The notes under the pieces: generated by a model
What the model saw: the letters and a program-made list of their open reading frames with translations, nothing else
Database searches by the model: none
Told to the model about the DNA's origin: nothing
Translations under genes and position numbers: made by a program
Part shown: one piece after another, positions 32,439-42,722 of the stretch
How the letters are laid out: each line of letters opens with the position of its first letter
Numbering within the stretch: the first letter of the stretch is position 1
Source of the DNA: Athripsodes cinereus
Taxonomy: Eukaryota > Arthropoda > Insecta > Trichoptera > Leptoceridae
Assembly: GCA_947579605.1 (NCBI GenBank)
Contig: OX388325.1
Location: 429,572-493,571 of the forward strand
Direction of reading: 5' to 3'
Length of the DNA: 64,000 nucleotides

Positions 32439-32785
32439 CTAGCTGACCCGGCAAACCTTGTTTTGCCATATACATTATTTCTAGATTAGGTACTAATACC
32501 TATCGCTTTTAAAAAATAAGGGTTGATGGAAGAATAGTGAAAATTTAGGGCTGTATGTAATTTTTAATGCCTCATCATAAAAAATAAAATTAAAAAAAAT
32601 GACCAAAAAATAAAATAAAAAATAATTCGGGGTGGATCACCCTGAACTTTTAGGGGTATGAAAAATAGATGTTCGCCGATTCTCAGACCTAACCGATAAG
32701 TACACAAAATTTCATCAAAATCGGTTCAGCCATTTCGGAGGAGTATGATAACAAACACCGTGACACGAGAATTTTATATATTAGA
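32439..32785 (-). mobile_element. Non-autonomous Helitron (347 bp)
   Basis: On the minus strand it starts TCTAATATATAAAATTCTCG, preceded by A. It ends with the hairpin GGCAAA...TTTGCC, then GGGTCAG and CTAG followed by T. TC start, hairpin shortly before CTRR, and A/T flanks without duplication are the Helitron hallmarks. Inner words AATCGGTTCAG and GGAGGAGTA (reversed) are common in insect repeats. No Rep/helicase. Confidence 0.85.
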
Positions 32786-32807
32786 TGTTTTCTACTGAAA
32801 TAAATAA

Positions 32808-32925
32808 AATCTACTACTACTATACCATCACGGCATATTCCAGAAGCGAAAAAAGCGCAGCGGTCAAACTGCATGTAGTAAACATGGAAATCGTACTTTG
32901 CGTGCCAATATAATAAGTTTACACT
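32808..32925 (-). repeat. Family T fragment with trinucleotide tail
   Basis: CTACTACTACTATACCATCA, CGGCATATTCCAGAAGCG and CAAACTGCATGTAGTAAACA match family T; the far end is missing. Confidence 0.6.
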
Positions 32926-32934
32926 GTGCGTAAA

Positions 32935-33030
32935 TGCGTAATAAATAAAACAAATGTTTTATTCTACTATTTGTTTATTTGACGAGAGAGACGTCTCTCG
33001 TCTTGTTAGGACATTGTCAATATAACAATA
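32935..33030. repeat. Half of the ACATTGTC foldback repeat
   Basis: GTTTTATTCTACTATTTGTT, GAGAGACGTCTCTCGTC and GTTAGGACATTGTCAATAT correspond to the left arm of 15776-15935. It contains the short palindrome GAGAGACGTCTCTC. Confidence 0.55.
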
Positions 33031-33039
33031 ATAATAATA

Positions 33040-33215
33040 AAGACAATTTATATTTGGCGCCGTTTAATGATCCGTGACCATCTCAAGGGCGCCGTGGCTT
33101 TTCTTGAAAAGCAGTGTTTTTAGCTTAATCCTGAACGTCCGCTGGCAATCGGTTCCAGGCAATTGGCCCCGCAACGCTAAAGCTCCTCTCATCGAATTTG
33201 GAAGTGTTTGTCCTG
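33040..33215 (-). pseudogene. CR1/jockey-like LINE C-terminus and 3' end
   Basis: The minus strand reads RTNTSKFDERSFSVAGPIAW then NRLPADVQD, a stop, and AKNTAFQEK. R....FGER.FSVAGP.AWN.LP is a very common C-terminal signature of non-LTR reverse transcriptases. The sequence after the frame, GGCGCCCTTGAGATGG to GGCGCCAAATAT, is the 3' end that recurs as GCGCCGTTTA fragments elsewhere. A stop after VQD truncates it. Confidence 0.7.
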
Positions 33216-33227
33216 TTGGGTTCATAT

Positions 33228-33750
33228 TTATTTATTTATTTATAATAATACATACGGCTTACGCCTTTTATACATAGTTACAAACAATAATTGCACAACA
33301 CCACCATCGTATCAAATTAAAACTCAAAACAAAAATCAAATATACTGCATCACTTCAAATTATAAAAATTAAAATTAAACACATTGTGTCACATAAACCA
33401 TAGAATAAAATTACAACATATCAACAGCATCATGTCAAATCTTAAAAAAAAAAACAAATTGTATCATATCAAACCATAAAATAAAGTTACAATACACTGC
33501 ATCACATCGAATTTTAAAATTAAAATAAAACACACTGTCATGTCAAATTATAGAGTAAAATTACAGCACATTCATTATGTCAAATCATAAAATAAAACAT
33601 ATTGAATCATATCAAACCATAAAATAAAATTACGGCACACCGCACACCACACAAAATTACAAAATAAAAAACAAAACACACCGTATCATATCAAATTATA
33701 AAATAAAATTATAACATACTGCATCATATCAAATTATTGTCATTGTTGGG
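33228..33750 (-). repeat. AT-rich LINE 3' UTR with degenerate tandem units
   Basis: (ATTT)n at 33228-33242 reads as an (AAAT)n tail on the minus strand. Above it, units of about 40-60 bp repeat (CATATCAAATTATAAAATAA, AAATTACAACACACTGCATC and variants) for about 430 bp. No gene. Likely the expanded 3' UTR of a LINE, by analogy with other LINE 3' ends here. Confidence 0.5.
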
Positions 33751-33796
33751 TTCTAATTGTCAATCTTTGTCATTGTCAAGATTTTCACTATGGAAT

Positions 33797-34025
33797 TCTA
33801 CTTGCTAAACACCGACACAGTGAAAAAATTAAAACATGTTCAAGTTGATATTTTTCAACCAACGGTTCTTGGTGGAAGTTCATGTAAAATTAATTATAAA
33901 CACTTTTTTATCCATCTTATATCTTTACGCTAGCCTGATGATGAGAGCGGAAGCTCTTGAAAGCCGGCTCGCATCCAATAAAAAGCAACAGTGGATGTAC
34001 TTTAAAAAAGTGTTTTCTTTATAAT
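33797..34025 (+). repeat. Coding-like segment plus hammerhead-like repeat (copy 2)
   Basis: EFYLLNTDTVKKLKHVQVDI then FQPTVLGGSS (33797-33875) is followed by TTAATTATAAACA and, at 33930-33970, GCCTGATGATGAGAGCGGAA then GCTCTTGAAAGCCGGCTCGC. The same order (CAACCAACGGTTCTTGG, TAATTA, then the repeat) is seen in pieces at 22335 and, reversed, at 53715-53765. This suggests one retroelement carrying both. It is single-armed here, not a foldback. Confidence 0.5.
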
Positions 34026-34374
34026 TAATATTTAGAAATATTTATATCCTAAGCTAAGTTGAGTCGAGCTACACGTGTAATTTGATAAAACAATACATAA
34101 TATTAATAATATAACGTTATACAATATAATGTGTTAACGCGACACTTTATAATAATGGTATTATTGTTATGGTCCCTCACTCGGAGCACAGCTGTGTAAA
34201 TGAGATAACATTTTGACGAGTTGGCGAGTATAATGCACCCTCCCCCCTCTACAACAACCATCATCTCATAGACCCAATATTTCGATGTGCCCTTAGTATG
34301 TCAGTTATCCTGAACCAGCCCTTGATTAGATTAAATTTACTTTTACATTCAATAAATCACAATATATTTTTTTA

Positions 34375-35010
34375 TTTTTTACCAATATGTAAGGGACAGA
34401 TAAACTTGTCCTCAGTGATACCTATCAGCCCTTAGATATTACTTTAATTTTATTCAATTTTTTCACTTGTTCTTTACTATACATCGATTATTACCAATTT
34501 TACAAATACAGAGGGCGAGTTTATCGCAAAGGCGCGATTTTTTTCAACTAACACAATTTCACTAAAACAAACATTCGAGGAAGGAAGAGATGAGGTAAAA
34601 GGAAGAAAAATGGTTAGGAAAAATGACAAGCAGACAGTAAAATTGACAAATTTCGAGTGGGAAAGTGGTCCTTGTTATGTTGTTATGGAGCCCTTGCTGC
34701 ATAAGGTCGTGCACGTGGACTGAGCCTATATGCGGCAGTGGGTGCCCCCCGTGGGTCTTGAAACAATTCTGACCAGCTCTTCCAGTCAGCGGCAATGCTT
34801 TTTGCATCCTCGGGCTTCAGTTGTCTGTGGAGAAGGACGGACTCAATGTGTTTCAGCCATGTTTTTCTCGGAGCTCTTCTATTTGTTTTCCACTCCGATG
34901 GTCTCTGTTTCCAGAGGGCCCGGTATAGCAGTCTTGTAGGGGCCATTCGGCACACGTGTCCTAACCATCTGAGTCTGCGTTTGGTCCTTAACCACCCTTT
35001 TGAAAGTGTG
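34375..35010 (-). pseudogene. RTE-like LINE C-terminus with its 3' UTR
   Basis: Minus-strand frame: RTKRRLRWLGHVCRMAPTRL, LYRALWKQRPSEWKTNRRAP, RKTWLKHIESVL, AADWKSWSELF, stop near 34683. RLRWLGHV.RM...R..Y.AL...R..GRP.KTW...D is the standard RTE-like endonuclease-RT C-terminus. The 3' UTR follows and ends in the GCGATAAACTCGCC-family tail (34375-34560). This copy therefore ties that dispersed tail to a LINE coding region. 5'-truncated. The frame is open for about 90 codons. Confidence 0.75.
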
Positions 35011-35307
35011 AAGAGTGGGGAGCAGCCTTATCGGAGCAACAGCGAGCACCATAAACAGAAAATGAGTTTGCAAAAATATTTGAGCTGCTGTATCACCAGG
35101 AAAAGCTCGCTATTGGATGGCAAGGGTAAGTTATGACATTATTTATTACTATTAGTTACAATATACATTTGTTTAATTTAACTACTGAAGGCCTCTATGT
35201 ATTTTATTTATATCTTATGTTTGTTTATTTTATGGTTTAATTTATCTGAGGTTAGGTAAAGAGAAAACACGAATATAATTTATATTTGCACTTAAGGTTA
35301 TTTATAA
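35011..35307. other. No gene; possible exon edge
   Basis: A + frame ending MSLQKYLSCCITRKSSLLDG reaches a good donor (AAGG|GTAAGTT, 35124-35132). There is no acceptor or homology to support an exon. The rest is AT-rich. Confidence 0.3.
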
Positions 35308-36905
35308 CAAGCGTATGTAACCCGGCATCGCTCGGGTTTAATTAAATAGAAAACCTTGCAAATACATGGGTTAAAACAACAAAATCTTATTGAAAAAAAA
35401 GGAGTAAGCACTTACGTGGATAAAAGAAGTAAAAAGCTCTTCCCAATGAGAAAACTTAATTTTTGACTCCCTACATGCCTATATCTTAGTAACAATAAAT
35501 AGGTAGGTACCTACATCATAAAAAGCATTGCAAATCTCTTCTTAATGAAAAATCTTGAAGTTTGATACCTCACATGCCCATATTTAGGTAAAAAAAATAG
35601 GTAGGTACCTACATCGAAAAAAGTGCTGAAAAACTCTTCCCAATGAAAAATCATGAAGTTTGATACCTCACATGCCCATATTTAGGTAAAAAAAATAGGT
35701 AGGTACCTACATCGAAAAAAGTGCTGAAAAACTCTTCCCAATGAAAAATCATGAAGTTTGATACCTCACATGCCCATACTTAGGTAAAAAAAAATAGGTA
35801 GGTACCTATATCGAAAAAAGTGCTAAAAACCTCTTCCCATTCAAAAATCTTGAAGTTTGGCACCTCAGATGTTCACATTTATGTAAAAAAATAATAAGTA
35901 GGAACCTACATGGAAAAAAAAAAAGTACTAAGAACCTCGTCCCGATGAAAAAGCTTGAAGTTAAGAAATCCCACATATTGGTAGGTACCTACATGGAAAA
36001 AGTGCTAAAAACCTCTTCCAAATGTGTAAAAACTCGAAGATTGTCATCCCAAATTTCTATAAGAAAAAAGGGTAAACATCCCATTTCGTTAAAAAATTGT
36101 AGGCACATAAATGTTAAAATATTATAATTGTCCACATTCGAATTTGTATTTTTGGTTTCCAGTGCATAAATGGGTATTTGCTATGAAATTAAAAAAGTCA
36201 AGAATAAATTGTCACCTAAGTATTTACTCTTTATTCCCAAAAAACCTTAAAAATGGATTATCTGCATCCTTCAATATTTCAGAATATTTTACTATCAAAT
36301 ATTTCATAATTTATGTAAAAAATATTAGGTGAAAATAAATAGGTTCCCACTCATTGAAAATCATTTAACATTGTTTATGGATTTTATAGGTAAAACTATT
36401 ATTATTCTACAGTATAGTTTTCTATGGTTTCATAATGTCTTCCATTATGAAAATAGCCCAATATGTCAAAAATATGCAATTTTTATTCACGTAATTCAAG
36501 AGCTTTTCTCATTAGCAAACACGATATTTTATTACGAAAATAAACCCTAAATATTTAGTTTCAGAATTGTTGTATTAATTGTTACATCCATTTTGATATT
36601 AATTCAATACAATGAAAAATGTTTGACTGTGAATATTGCTATTTACTAAATCTTGCATTAATTTTACATACATTTTGTTGCTAATTTTGTGACATGGTCG
36701 CATTAAAATTAAAATATCTTTATCAATACGTAAGATATTTAAAATGTTTTTAGCCTTAAACCTGCCCAGAAGATGAGACCTTGTATAGAGTGTATTATTT
36801 TACTTCGGTCTTTCCTAATTTCCGAGTCCATTAAGGACATACGTACATACATACATACATACATACATACATACATACGAACGGACTCAAATATTTATGT
36901 ATGGA
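35308..36905 (-). mobile_element. Helitron-like family H, long form (copy A)
   Basis: On the minus strand the 1598 bp element starts TCCATACATAAATATTTGAG (preceded by A) and ends with hairpin AACCCG...CGGGTT, TACATACG and CTTG, followed by T. It contains about six tandem units of 98 bp (TGATACCTCACATGCCCATA, TAGGTAGGTACCTACATCGA; 35440-36040) and an (ATAC)n run. The copy at 56990-58494 is near-identical with one fewer unit. Open frames at 36111-36550 occur unchanged in both copies but look like nothing known, so they are not called genes. No Rep/helicase. Confidence 0.75.
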
Positions 36906-37094
36906 TTAATCTTTAATTCTAATACCTGCTGTACCTATACATTTTTTTTTTGTTTCGTTTTATTTCTGAATTTTGAAATGCATTTGGATTTATATATTTT
37001 TATGTAACCTTTGTTAAAGAAAAAGGAGCCGTTTATTGAAATAAATAAATAAATGACTCGACAGATACTCAAGATTGGGTCAACTGATATAATA

Positions 37095-37235
37095 CCTAAT
37101 TTTATTTATTTAGTTATTCTTTACTGTACATTGATTACAGACAATTATATAAAAGGTAAACATTCAAGTTAGATACAATCAATATACAGAGGCCGAGTTT
37201 ATCGGAAAGGCGCGATTTCTTCCAACTAACCCAAA
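37095..37235 (-). repeat. LINE 3' tail, GCGATAAACTCGCC family
   Basis: (TTTA)n, then TTCTTTACTGTACATTGATT ... CGAGTTTATCGGAAAGGCGC and TCTTCCAACTAACCC: the reverse of the tail at 2868-3008. Confidence 0.65.
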
Positions 37236-37572
37236 TAATGATAAAATACCTAGCAATAAAGGCGTCATAAACGTGTCACATTATAGATTTTACTATAAAT
37301 AATATGTCCCTTATATTATTGTGATGTAAAATAACTGTTCAAAATTACGTAATATTGGATTTGGAAGACAAAATGATAAAAAAAAAATATTCTTAGTATG
37401 CGGTTTCAAATTTCTTTGATTCGTATTTCTTTGATCTGTATTTTTGTTAATATATTTGTATTTTTTTTTTAAATAACATTACTTCCCTGTTAATTTTATT
37501 TCTCAGTATTTTGTTTTCCTTCTTCTGTTCTGACAGTATTGACATAACCAAAATTTTCTAATTTATATTAAA

Positions 37573-38282
37573 CAAGCTTTTGTAACCCGGCATTGCTCAG
37601 GTTTAAATAAACAGAAACCGTGCAAATACATGGGTTAAAATTGGTATTTTTAGTTTGTAGTACCTACATAAATCTTCAAGTGATTTGCCATGAAAAGTAA
37701 AGAAAAATATTAGGCGAAAATAAATAGGTTCTTATGGCTAGTACCGAGGTACTTTTGTATTTATTTATACAAAAAATCAATTAACATTGTTTATGGATTT
37801 TTTGCATAATACTATTCTTATTCTACAGTATGGATTTCTATGGTCTCATAATATCCTCCATTATGAAAATAGCTCAAAATGTCAAAAATATGCAATTTTT
37901 ATTTTCATAATTCAGGATTTTTTGTCATTAGCAATCACAATGTTTCATTATGTAAACAGTCCCTAATTATTTAGTTTCAGTATTGTTTTATTTATTGTTA
38001 CATCAATTTTGAAATTAATTCAATACAATGAAAAATGTTTGACTATAAATATTGGATTTTCATACATTCGATTGGCAATTTTGTCAAGCGAATGTATGGG
38101 AATCTCATTAAAATTGTAATATCTTTATCAATACATAAGATATTTAAAATGTTTTTAGCCTTAAACCTGCCCAGGAGATGAGACCTCGTATAGAGTGTAT
38201 TATTTTACTTCTGTCTTTCCTTATTTCAGAGTCCATTGAGGACATACGCACATACGAACCGACTCAAATATTTATGTGTGGA
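37573..38282 (-). mobile_element. Helitron-like family H, short form (copy C)
   Basis: 710 bp. The minus strand starts TCCACACATAAATATTTGAG and ends CCTGAGCAATGCCGGG, TTACAAAAG, CTTG, then T. Same ends as copy A but without the 98 bp units. It includes an internal hairpin, ATACATTCGATTGGCAATTT against its reverse. It is nearly identical to copy D (44697-45406) and has the same length. Its 5' end is interrupted only by the duplication of the adjoining hAT-like element. Confidence 0.8.
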
Positions 38283-39554
38283 TACTAGTGATGTAACGAA
38301 TATTCGCATTCGCATTCGCGAATATTCGCATATTTCAAAGTATTCGCATTCGCATTCGCATTCGCAAAAAAATATGCGAATGTTTTGCGAATATTATTTT
38401 AGTAATAAAGTATCTGGTCTGTTCCGTGTTGGCCACATTTGTTGTATTGTTTCCTATGTTCGTTTGCTTGATGATGTTATTATTATTAGGAGAAATATGC
38501 ATTTGTGGAGATTTAATTTATATGTTTGTTTTAAGTATTACAACTGCTATGAGTATAGGGCCCTACAATAATTTTATATTCTATTTAAGGAATATTTATA
38601 TCATACTACAAGGTGAACCACACTAAAGTATTCTCTCAGAATTTTCGGGGCTTGAAGACTAAGATCGAGGAGTTTAGAGCAAACTTATTTGCAAATAGTT
38701 ATGATATAATTGTTCTGACGGAAGCTTGGCTAAATTGTGGCGTATTTGACAGCGAACTTTTTCAAAACGAATATACAGTTTACCGCAAGGATAGGGATTT
38801 CATGTTGAGTGGTAAAAGGGATGGAGGTGGGGTCTTAATTGCTGTGGATCGGACACTAGGATATTCATCCACTCTTGTTTGGGATGATACTGGTGAAAGT
38901 TTTTTTTACCAGTATTCGTTTTTCATCGATAACGCATGAAAAAATGCTCACCGCTACTGGGTGTAGTATATGTATATACCGCCTTCCACATCCTTAGATA
39001 CTTAAAACATCTTTTTTTAAAGTATATCTGAACGTTTAATCAGCTATTACGGCAAAACGGATATTTGTCTTATTGGAGATTCCAATATCCCAACAATCCA
39101 ATGGATAAAAGACCCCGATGTTGATTCAATCTTTGTTCCGTATTCTTATTCGTGTCCTGTTGCGCAGTATTTGATAGAATCTATATCTTTTCTCAATATG
39201 TTTCAGTCTAACGGAGTTTATAACAGCAATCAAGTTATCTTGGATTTAGTTCTTTCAACTATTCCGTGTTCTGTTACCAGATGTGACTCTCCACTGGTTG
39301 GTAAGGATTCACACTATCCTTCACTGTTGATAGATTATGAGTTTGAAATTGCTGAGGATTTGTCTCAAAATATGATCCAGAAATTAATATACTTTAAGTC
39401 AAACTTTTCGGAAATAAATTTTGAACTACAAAGTGTTGATTGGGTCAGTGTTTTGGGAAACGGACCGGTGAATAAGATGATTGAATCTTTTTATGGTTAT
39501 GTTTTGCCAATAATTGAGAAGCATACACCTACATATGAAGAGGGTGTCACCTAA

Positions 39555-39760
39555 TAATTTTTTTTTTTTTTTTTTTTATTTTTATTTTATAGTTTACGCA
39601 AACATACAGTTATTACAATACATAGGTAATACAAATAGATAAAAAAAAATCGGCACATAAACCAGCAAAGTTTGCTAACACATTACAAAATAAATCTTAC
39701 CAAACATACTACAATGAAAGAAAAAAAGAACATTCCCAAGGATTCCCAAATGGTTCTCTA
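39555..39760 (-). repeat. Poly(T)-headed insertion inside the LINE
   Basis: About 19 T residues at 39559-39578 represent the A tail of a minus-strand retroposed LINE end (TTTTATTTTATAGTTTACGC, AATACATAGGTAATACAAA). It interrupts the endonuclease-to-RT linker. Confidence 0.5.
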
Positions 39761-40274
39761 ATAGAATTCTGTTATTGTTTAAGAGAAGTCTAAGGCTTGG
39801 CGTAAGTTGAAGATGAACCGTAATGATTCTGACTACAATTTATTTTTTCAACTAAGAGCTCAGTTGAAGTTGTCGCAGAATCACGATTATAGGTCTTTTA
39901 TTAATAACACTGAGAAGTCACTTAAGGGCAATGTCAAGTCTTTCTTTTCATTCGTGAATTCCCTTAAAGAATCTAGAGGCTATCCAAGGGTAATGGGTGA
40001 CGGTGACCAGACTTCGAGCGATCCAGAGGGAATTGCAAACTTGTTTTCGACGTTTTTTGGTTCTGTATTTTCACTGAATAATTTGCATGATTCTAATACT
40101 AAAGAATTGGAAAATATTTTAACTAACTCATGTTTATCCATGGTTAATATCTTGAAATCTGATATTCATAAACGTTTATTAGGCATAGATGAGGCAAAAG
40201 GAGTTGGCCCTGATGGTCTAGCACCAATATATTAAAGAGATGTGTAAGTCATTTAACCAAACCATTGTATCTGA

Positions 40275-40560
40275 CATTTATTAGAACACCTTGCTGCAGG
40301 AGGCAATCTAGACTATGGGACATGGAAAACCCTAAATCGACTGAGATCTGGTGTAGGAAACTGCCGCGACAATAGAGAACGATTGGGCTTCCTACAGGAC
40401 GAATCCGGAGCGTGTGACTGTGGTGCAGCACAGACTATGCCACACTTGTTGGAGTGTCCATTGTGCCCTGTCACTTGCACTATGGAGGATATTTTTGACG
40501 CATCTCCACCTGCTGCGCGTTTTGCGCAGTACTGGAAATCAGTTTGATGGGTTTTTTCTC
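40275..40560 (+). pseudogene. Foreign LINE C-terminal cysteine domain nested in the LINE
   Basis: An open frame reads WKTLNRLRSGVGNCRDNRER, LGFLQDESGACDCGAAQTMP, HLLECPLCPVTCTMEDIFDA and ends FAQYWKSV then TGA. CDCG..QTM.HLL.CPLCP is the cysteine-rich end of a different LINE clade (compare 24872-25160). It sits between the RT fingers of the host LINE, so it is a nested insertion or recombinant, in the same orientation. Confidence 0.7.
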
Positions 40561-42501
40561 TGGGTTTCGACACGATAAATAAATTAGGAGTTTACAAGAA
40601 GGATGCTTTCCGTGCAAATGGAAGATGGCTAGTATTATTCCTTTGCATAAATCTGGCAGCAAATCGGACGTTCGTAACTACAGACCAATTTTAATTCTAT
40701 CACCTATTTCAAAAATATTTGAGGGTATGGTTCGTGAACAAATTACTTTTTTCCTGAAGCCGTATCTTCTTGTAGAGCAGCATGGATTCATGAGTGGAAG
40801 ATCGACAGTAACAAATCTGATTTTTTTTCTCAGCTATGGACAATCGTATACAGTTGGATGCCATTTATATCGGCTTTCAAAAGGCATTTGATAAAGTAGA
40901 ACATCGACTTTTTTCAACTAAGGTGGATTGACTCATATATTTCTGATAGATTGATGACAGTTAAACTTAACGGTTATTCATCTGGCAGTGTCAGTGTTAC
41001 ATCTGGTGTCCCTCAGGGGTCTTCTTTGGGTCCTTTACTTTTCACGATATTCATAAACAACATAAAAAAGTGCTTTGACCACTCAGAGCTTCTATTATTT
41101 GCGGACGATTTAAAAATATACTGTCAAATTCAATTATTGTTTGACTATGAAATGCTTAACGAGGACTTGGAAAGACTACACGAGTACTGTAAAAGAAATA
41201 ACTTGCACTTGAATCTGGAGAAGTGTAATCTGATCTCTTTTACCAAAAATAGAAACAAAATTCGATAAATTTACAATATCCATAATCATGATTTAAAAGA
41301 AGTAAATAAGATTAGAGATTTAGGTGTGGTGTTTGACTCTGAGCTTCACTTTGATGATCACGTGAACAAAATTATCGAAGAGAGCAATAAAATACTGGGA
41401 TTTATTCTGAGATCTACAAAGTCATTTAGGTTATATGAATCGTATTTGTACTTGTACTTATCGTTGTTTCGCTCCAAGCTGGAGGACTGTTCCTCTGTAT
41501 GGAATCCACATTTTAAAAAATATGTCGATCAAGTTGAGAGAACTCAGTCTAAATTCATTCGTTTGGTTAGGAAGAGATTGCATTATCCTGTATTTATTAA
41601 AGATTTGCCTAAATTGGAATTGTGAAGAGTTTTGCTGGATGCATGCAACCTGAGAAAAATATGCTTGTCCGAATACGATGTGCCTAATATTTTAGATAGG
41701 ATTAACTTTAGAATGCTTCCTTTAACAAGATCTTGTTTTCCGTTCTACATTAAAAAAAAAAACAAAAACGATTGCAGACTCAAGAAACCCTGTTTATAGA
41801 ATTTTAAAGTGCCAATTACGTCAGGTTTGTGAGAAAGGAGAGTTGAGGGTAGAATAAGATGAAATAAATATTAAAAAAATGTATATGTTTGATAAAATGT
41901 GAAGTGTTTGGGATAGTATTAATTTTTAGACTGTTTTTTAAATTTTTAAATTTTTGATTTTTCTTTTTTAAGAGTTTTTTTGTATTGTTATTGCATACAT
42001 TAGTGAAGTGTGAATGTGTTTGTGCGAATGAATGTATTAGGTATGTGTGCGAAATTGGGTGACCAGCGATTTGTAATAGGAATGGGTGATTGGATGTATT
42101 GTGAATTAATACCTATATTATGTGTAAGATTTTCTATACCTAATTGTTTTGTGTGTTATTGCTGAAGTATGCACTATTTCGATGTAAGACTATTGGAATG
42201 TTTTTGTCGCTTACATGTTTATATTTATATGTCTTTCATCTGTTGTGTACCAAGAAGAAACAAATCAGTAATTCGGTGAAAGTACCGGATACTTACCCGG
42301 TACATTGTGGAAAAAGGTATTGCAAGAAAATATTCTTTAAGAAAACCGAGGAGTTTTGGAATATTTCAAATTCCTATACCATTTTCAAGTCAATATTCGC
42401 ATTCGCATTCGCATTCGCGAATGTCGGCATGAAATATTCGCATTCGCATTCGCATTCGCGAATATCCAAAATCAGACATTCGTTACATCACTAGTGGATA
42501 C

Positions 42502-42560
42502 TATTACTACTACTACTATACCATCACGGCATATCCCACAAGTGGGGTAGCCAGCAGCAG
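42502..42560 (-). repeat. Family T end with trinucleotide tail
   Basis: TATTACTACTACTACTATAC, CATCACGGCATATCCCACAA and GTGGGGTAGCCAGCAGC. It directly adjoins the target duplication of the hAT-like unit. Confidence 0.65.
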
Positions 42561-42569
42561 CGGTGGATT

Positions 42570-42715
42570 ATTATAAATAAAACACTTATTTAGTACTTCC
42601 ACTATGACTGGCTCTTATTCCGCTCTCATGATTACGCTAGCTTGATGATGAGAGCGGAAGCTCTTTAAAACTGGCTCTCGACCAATCAAGTCACAGTGGA
42701 AGAACTTATATACAT
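42570..42715 (+). repeat. Foldback repeat with hammerhead-like core (copy 3)
   Basis: TACTTCCACTATGACTGGCT and TTCCGCTCTCATGATTACGC are loosely mirrored by GATGAGAGCGGAAGCTCTTT and AGTCACAGTGGAAGAACTTA. The core-like TTGATGATGAGAGCGGAAGC then CTCTTTAAAA carries changes (C to T before TGATGA, GAAA to TAAA) expected to inactivate a ribozyme. Confidence 0.55.
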
Positions 42716-42722
42716 TATTTAC

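Larger units (their letters stand above)
38600..42280 (+). pseudogene. CR1/jockey-like LINE: endonuclease plus reverse transcriptase, broken
   Basis: AP-endonuclease start SQNFRGLKTKIEEFRANLF with the motif VLTEAWL (38613-38939), later LDLVLS and DSHYPSL (39171-39554). Then RT fingers KGVGPDGLAP (39807-40235), ASIIPLHKSGSKSDVRNYRP (40625-), SGVPQGSSLGPLLFTIF, catalytic LLFADDLKIY (about 41088-41117), LNLEKCNLISF, and a C-terminus to about 41850 with UTR to about 42280. Frameshifts occur at 38940-39170, about 40880-40945 and 41268. Two insertions (39555-39760; about 40275-40560) split it. It is the most complete LINE in the window but not active. Confidence 0.85.
38286..42493. mobile_element. 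hAT-like unit, 4.2 kb, with (ATTCGC)n subterminal arrays and a LINE inside
   Basis: Ends TAGTGATGTAACGAAT and, reversed, the same 16 bases, with perfect octamers GTGGATAC on both sides (38278-38285, 42494-42501; fits nTnnnnAn). Next to each end lie repeats of the hexamer ATTCGC (38302-38368 and 42394-42463, inverted). No hAT transposase is visible; most of the interior is a LINE copy. Repeated subterminal hexamers are known transposase-binding features of hAT elements such as Ac. Confidence 0.75.

Noticed and set aside
33300..33750. Satellite DNA array
   Set aside because: Units vary widely in length and sequence, and the stretch begins with a LINE-like tail; a 3' UTR is more likely.
35440..36040. 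CRISPR-like array of regular repeats
   Set aside because: Contiguous 98 bp tandem units without unique spacers inside a eukaryotic transposon.
36111..36550. Two open frames identical in sequence to frames at 57692-58131
   Set aside because: They lie inside near-identical Helitron-like copies; identity reflects recent duplication, and the peptides look like translated AT-rich non-coding DNA.
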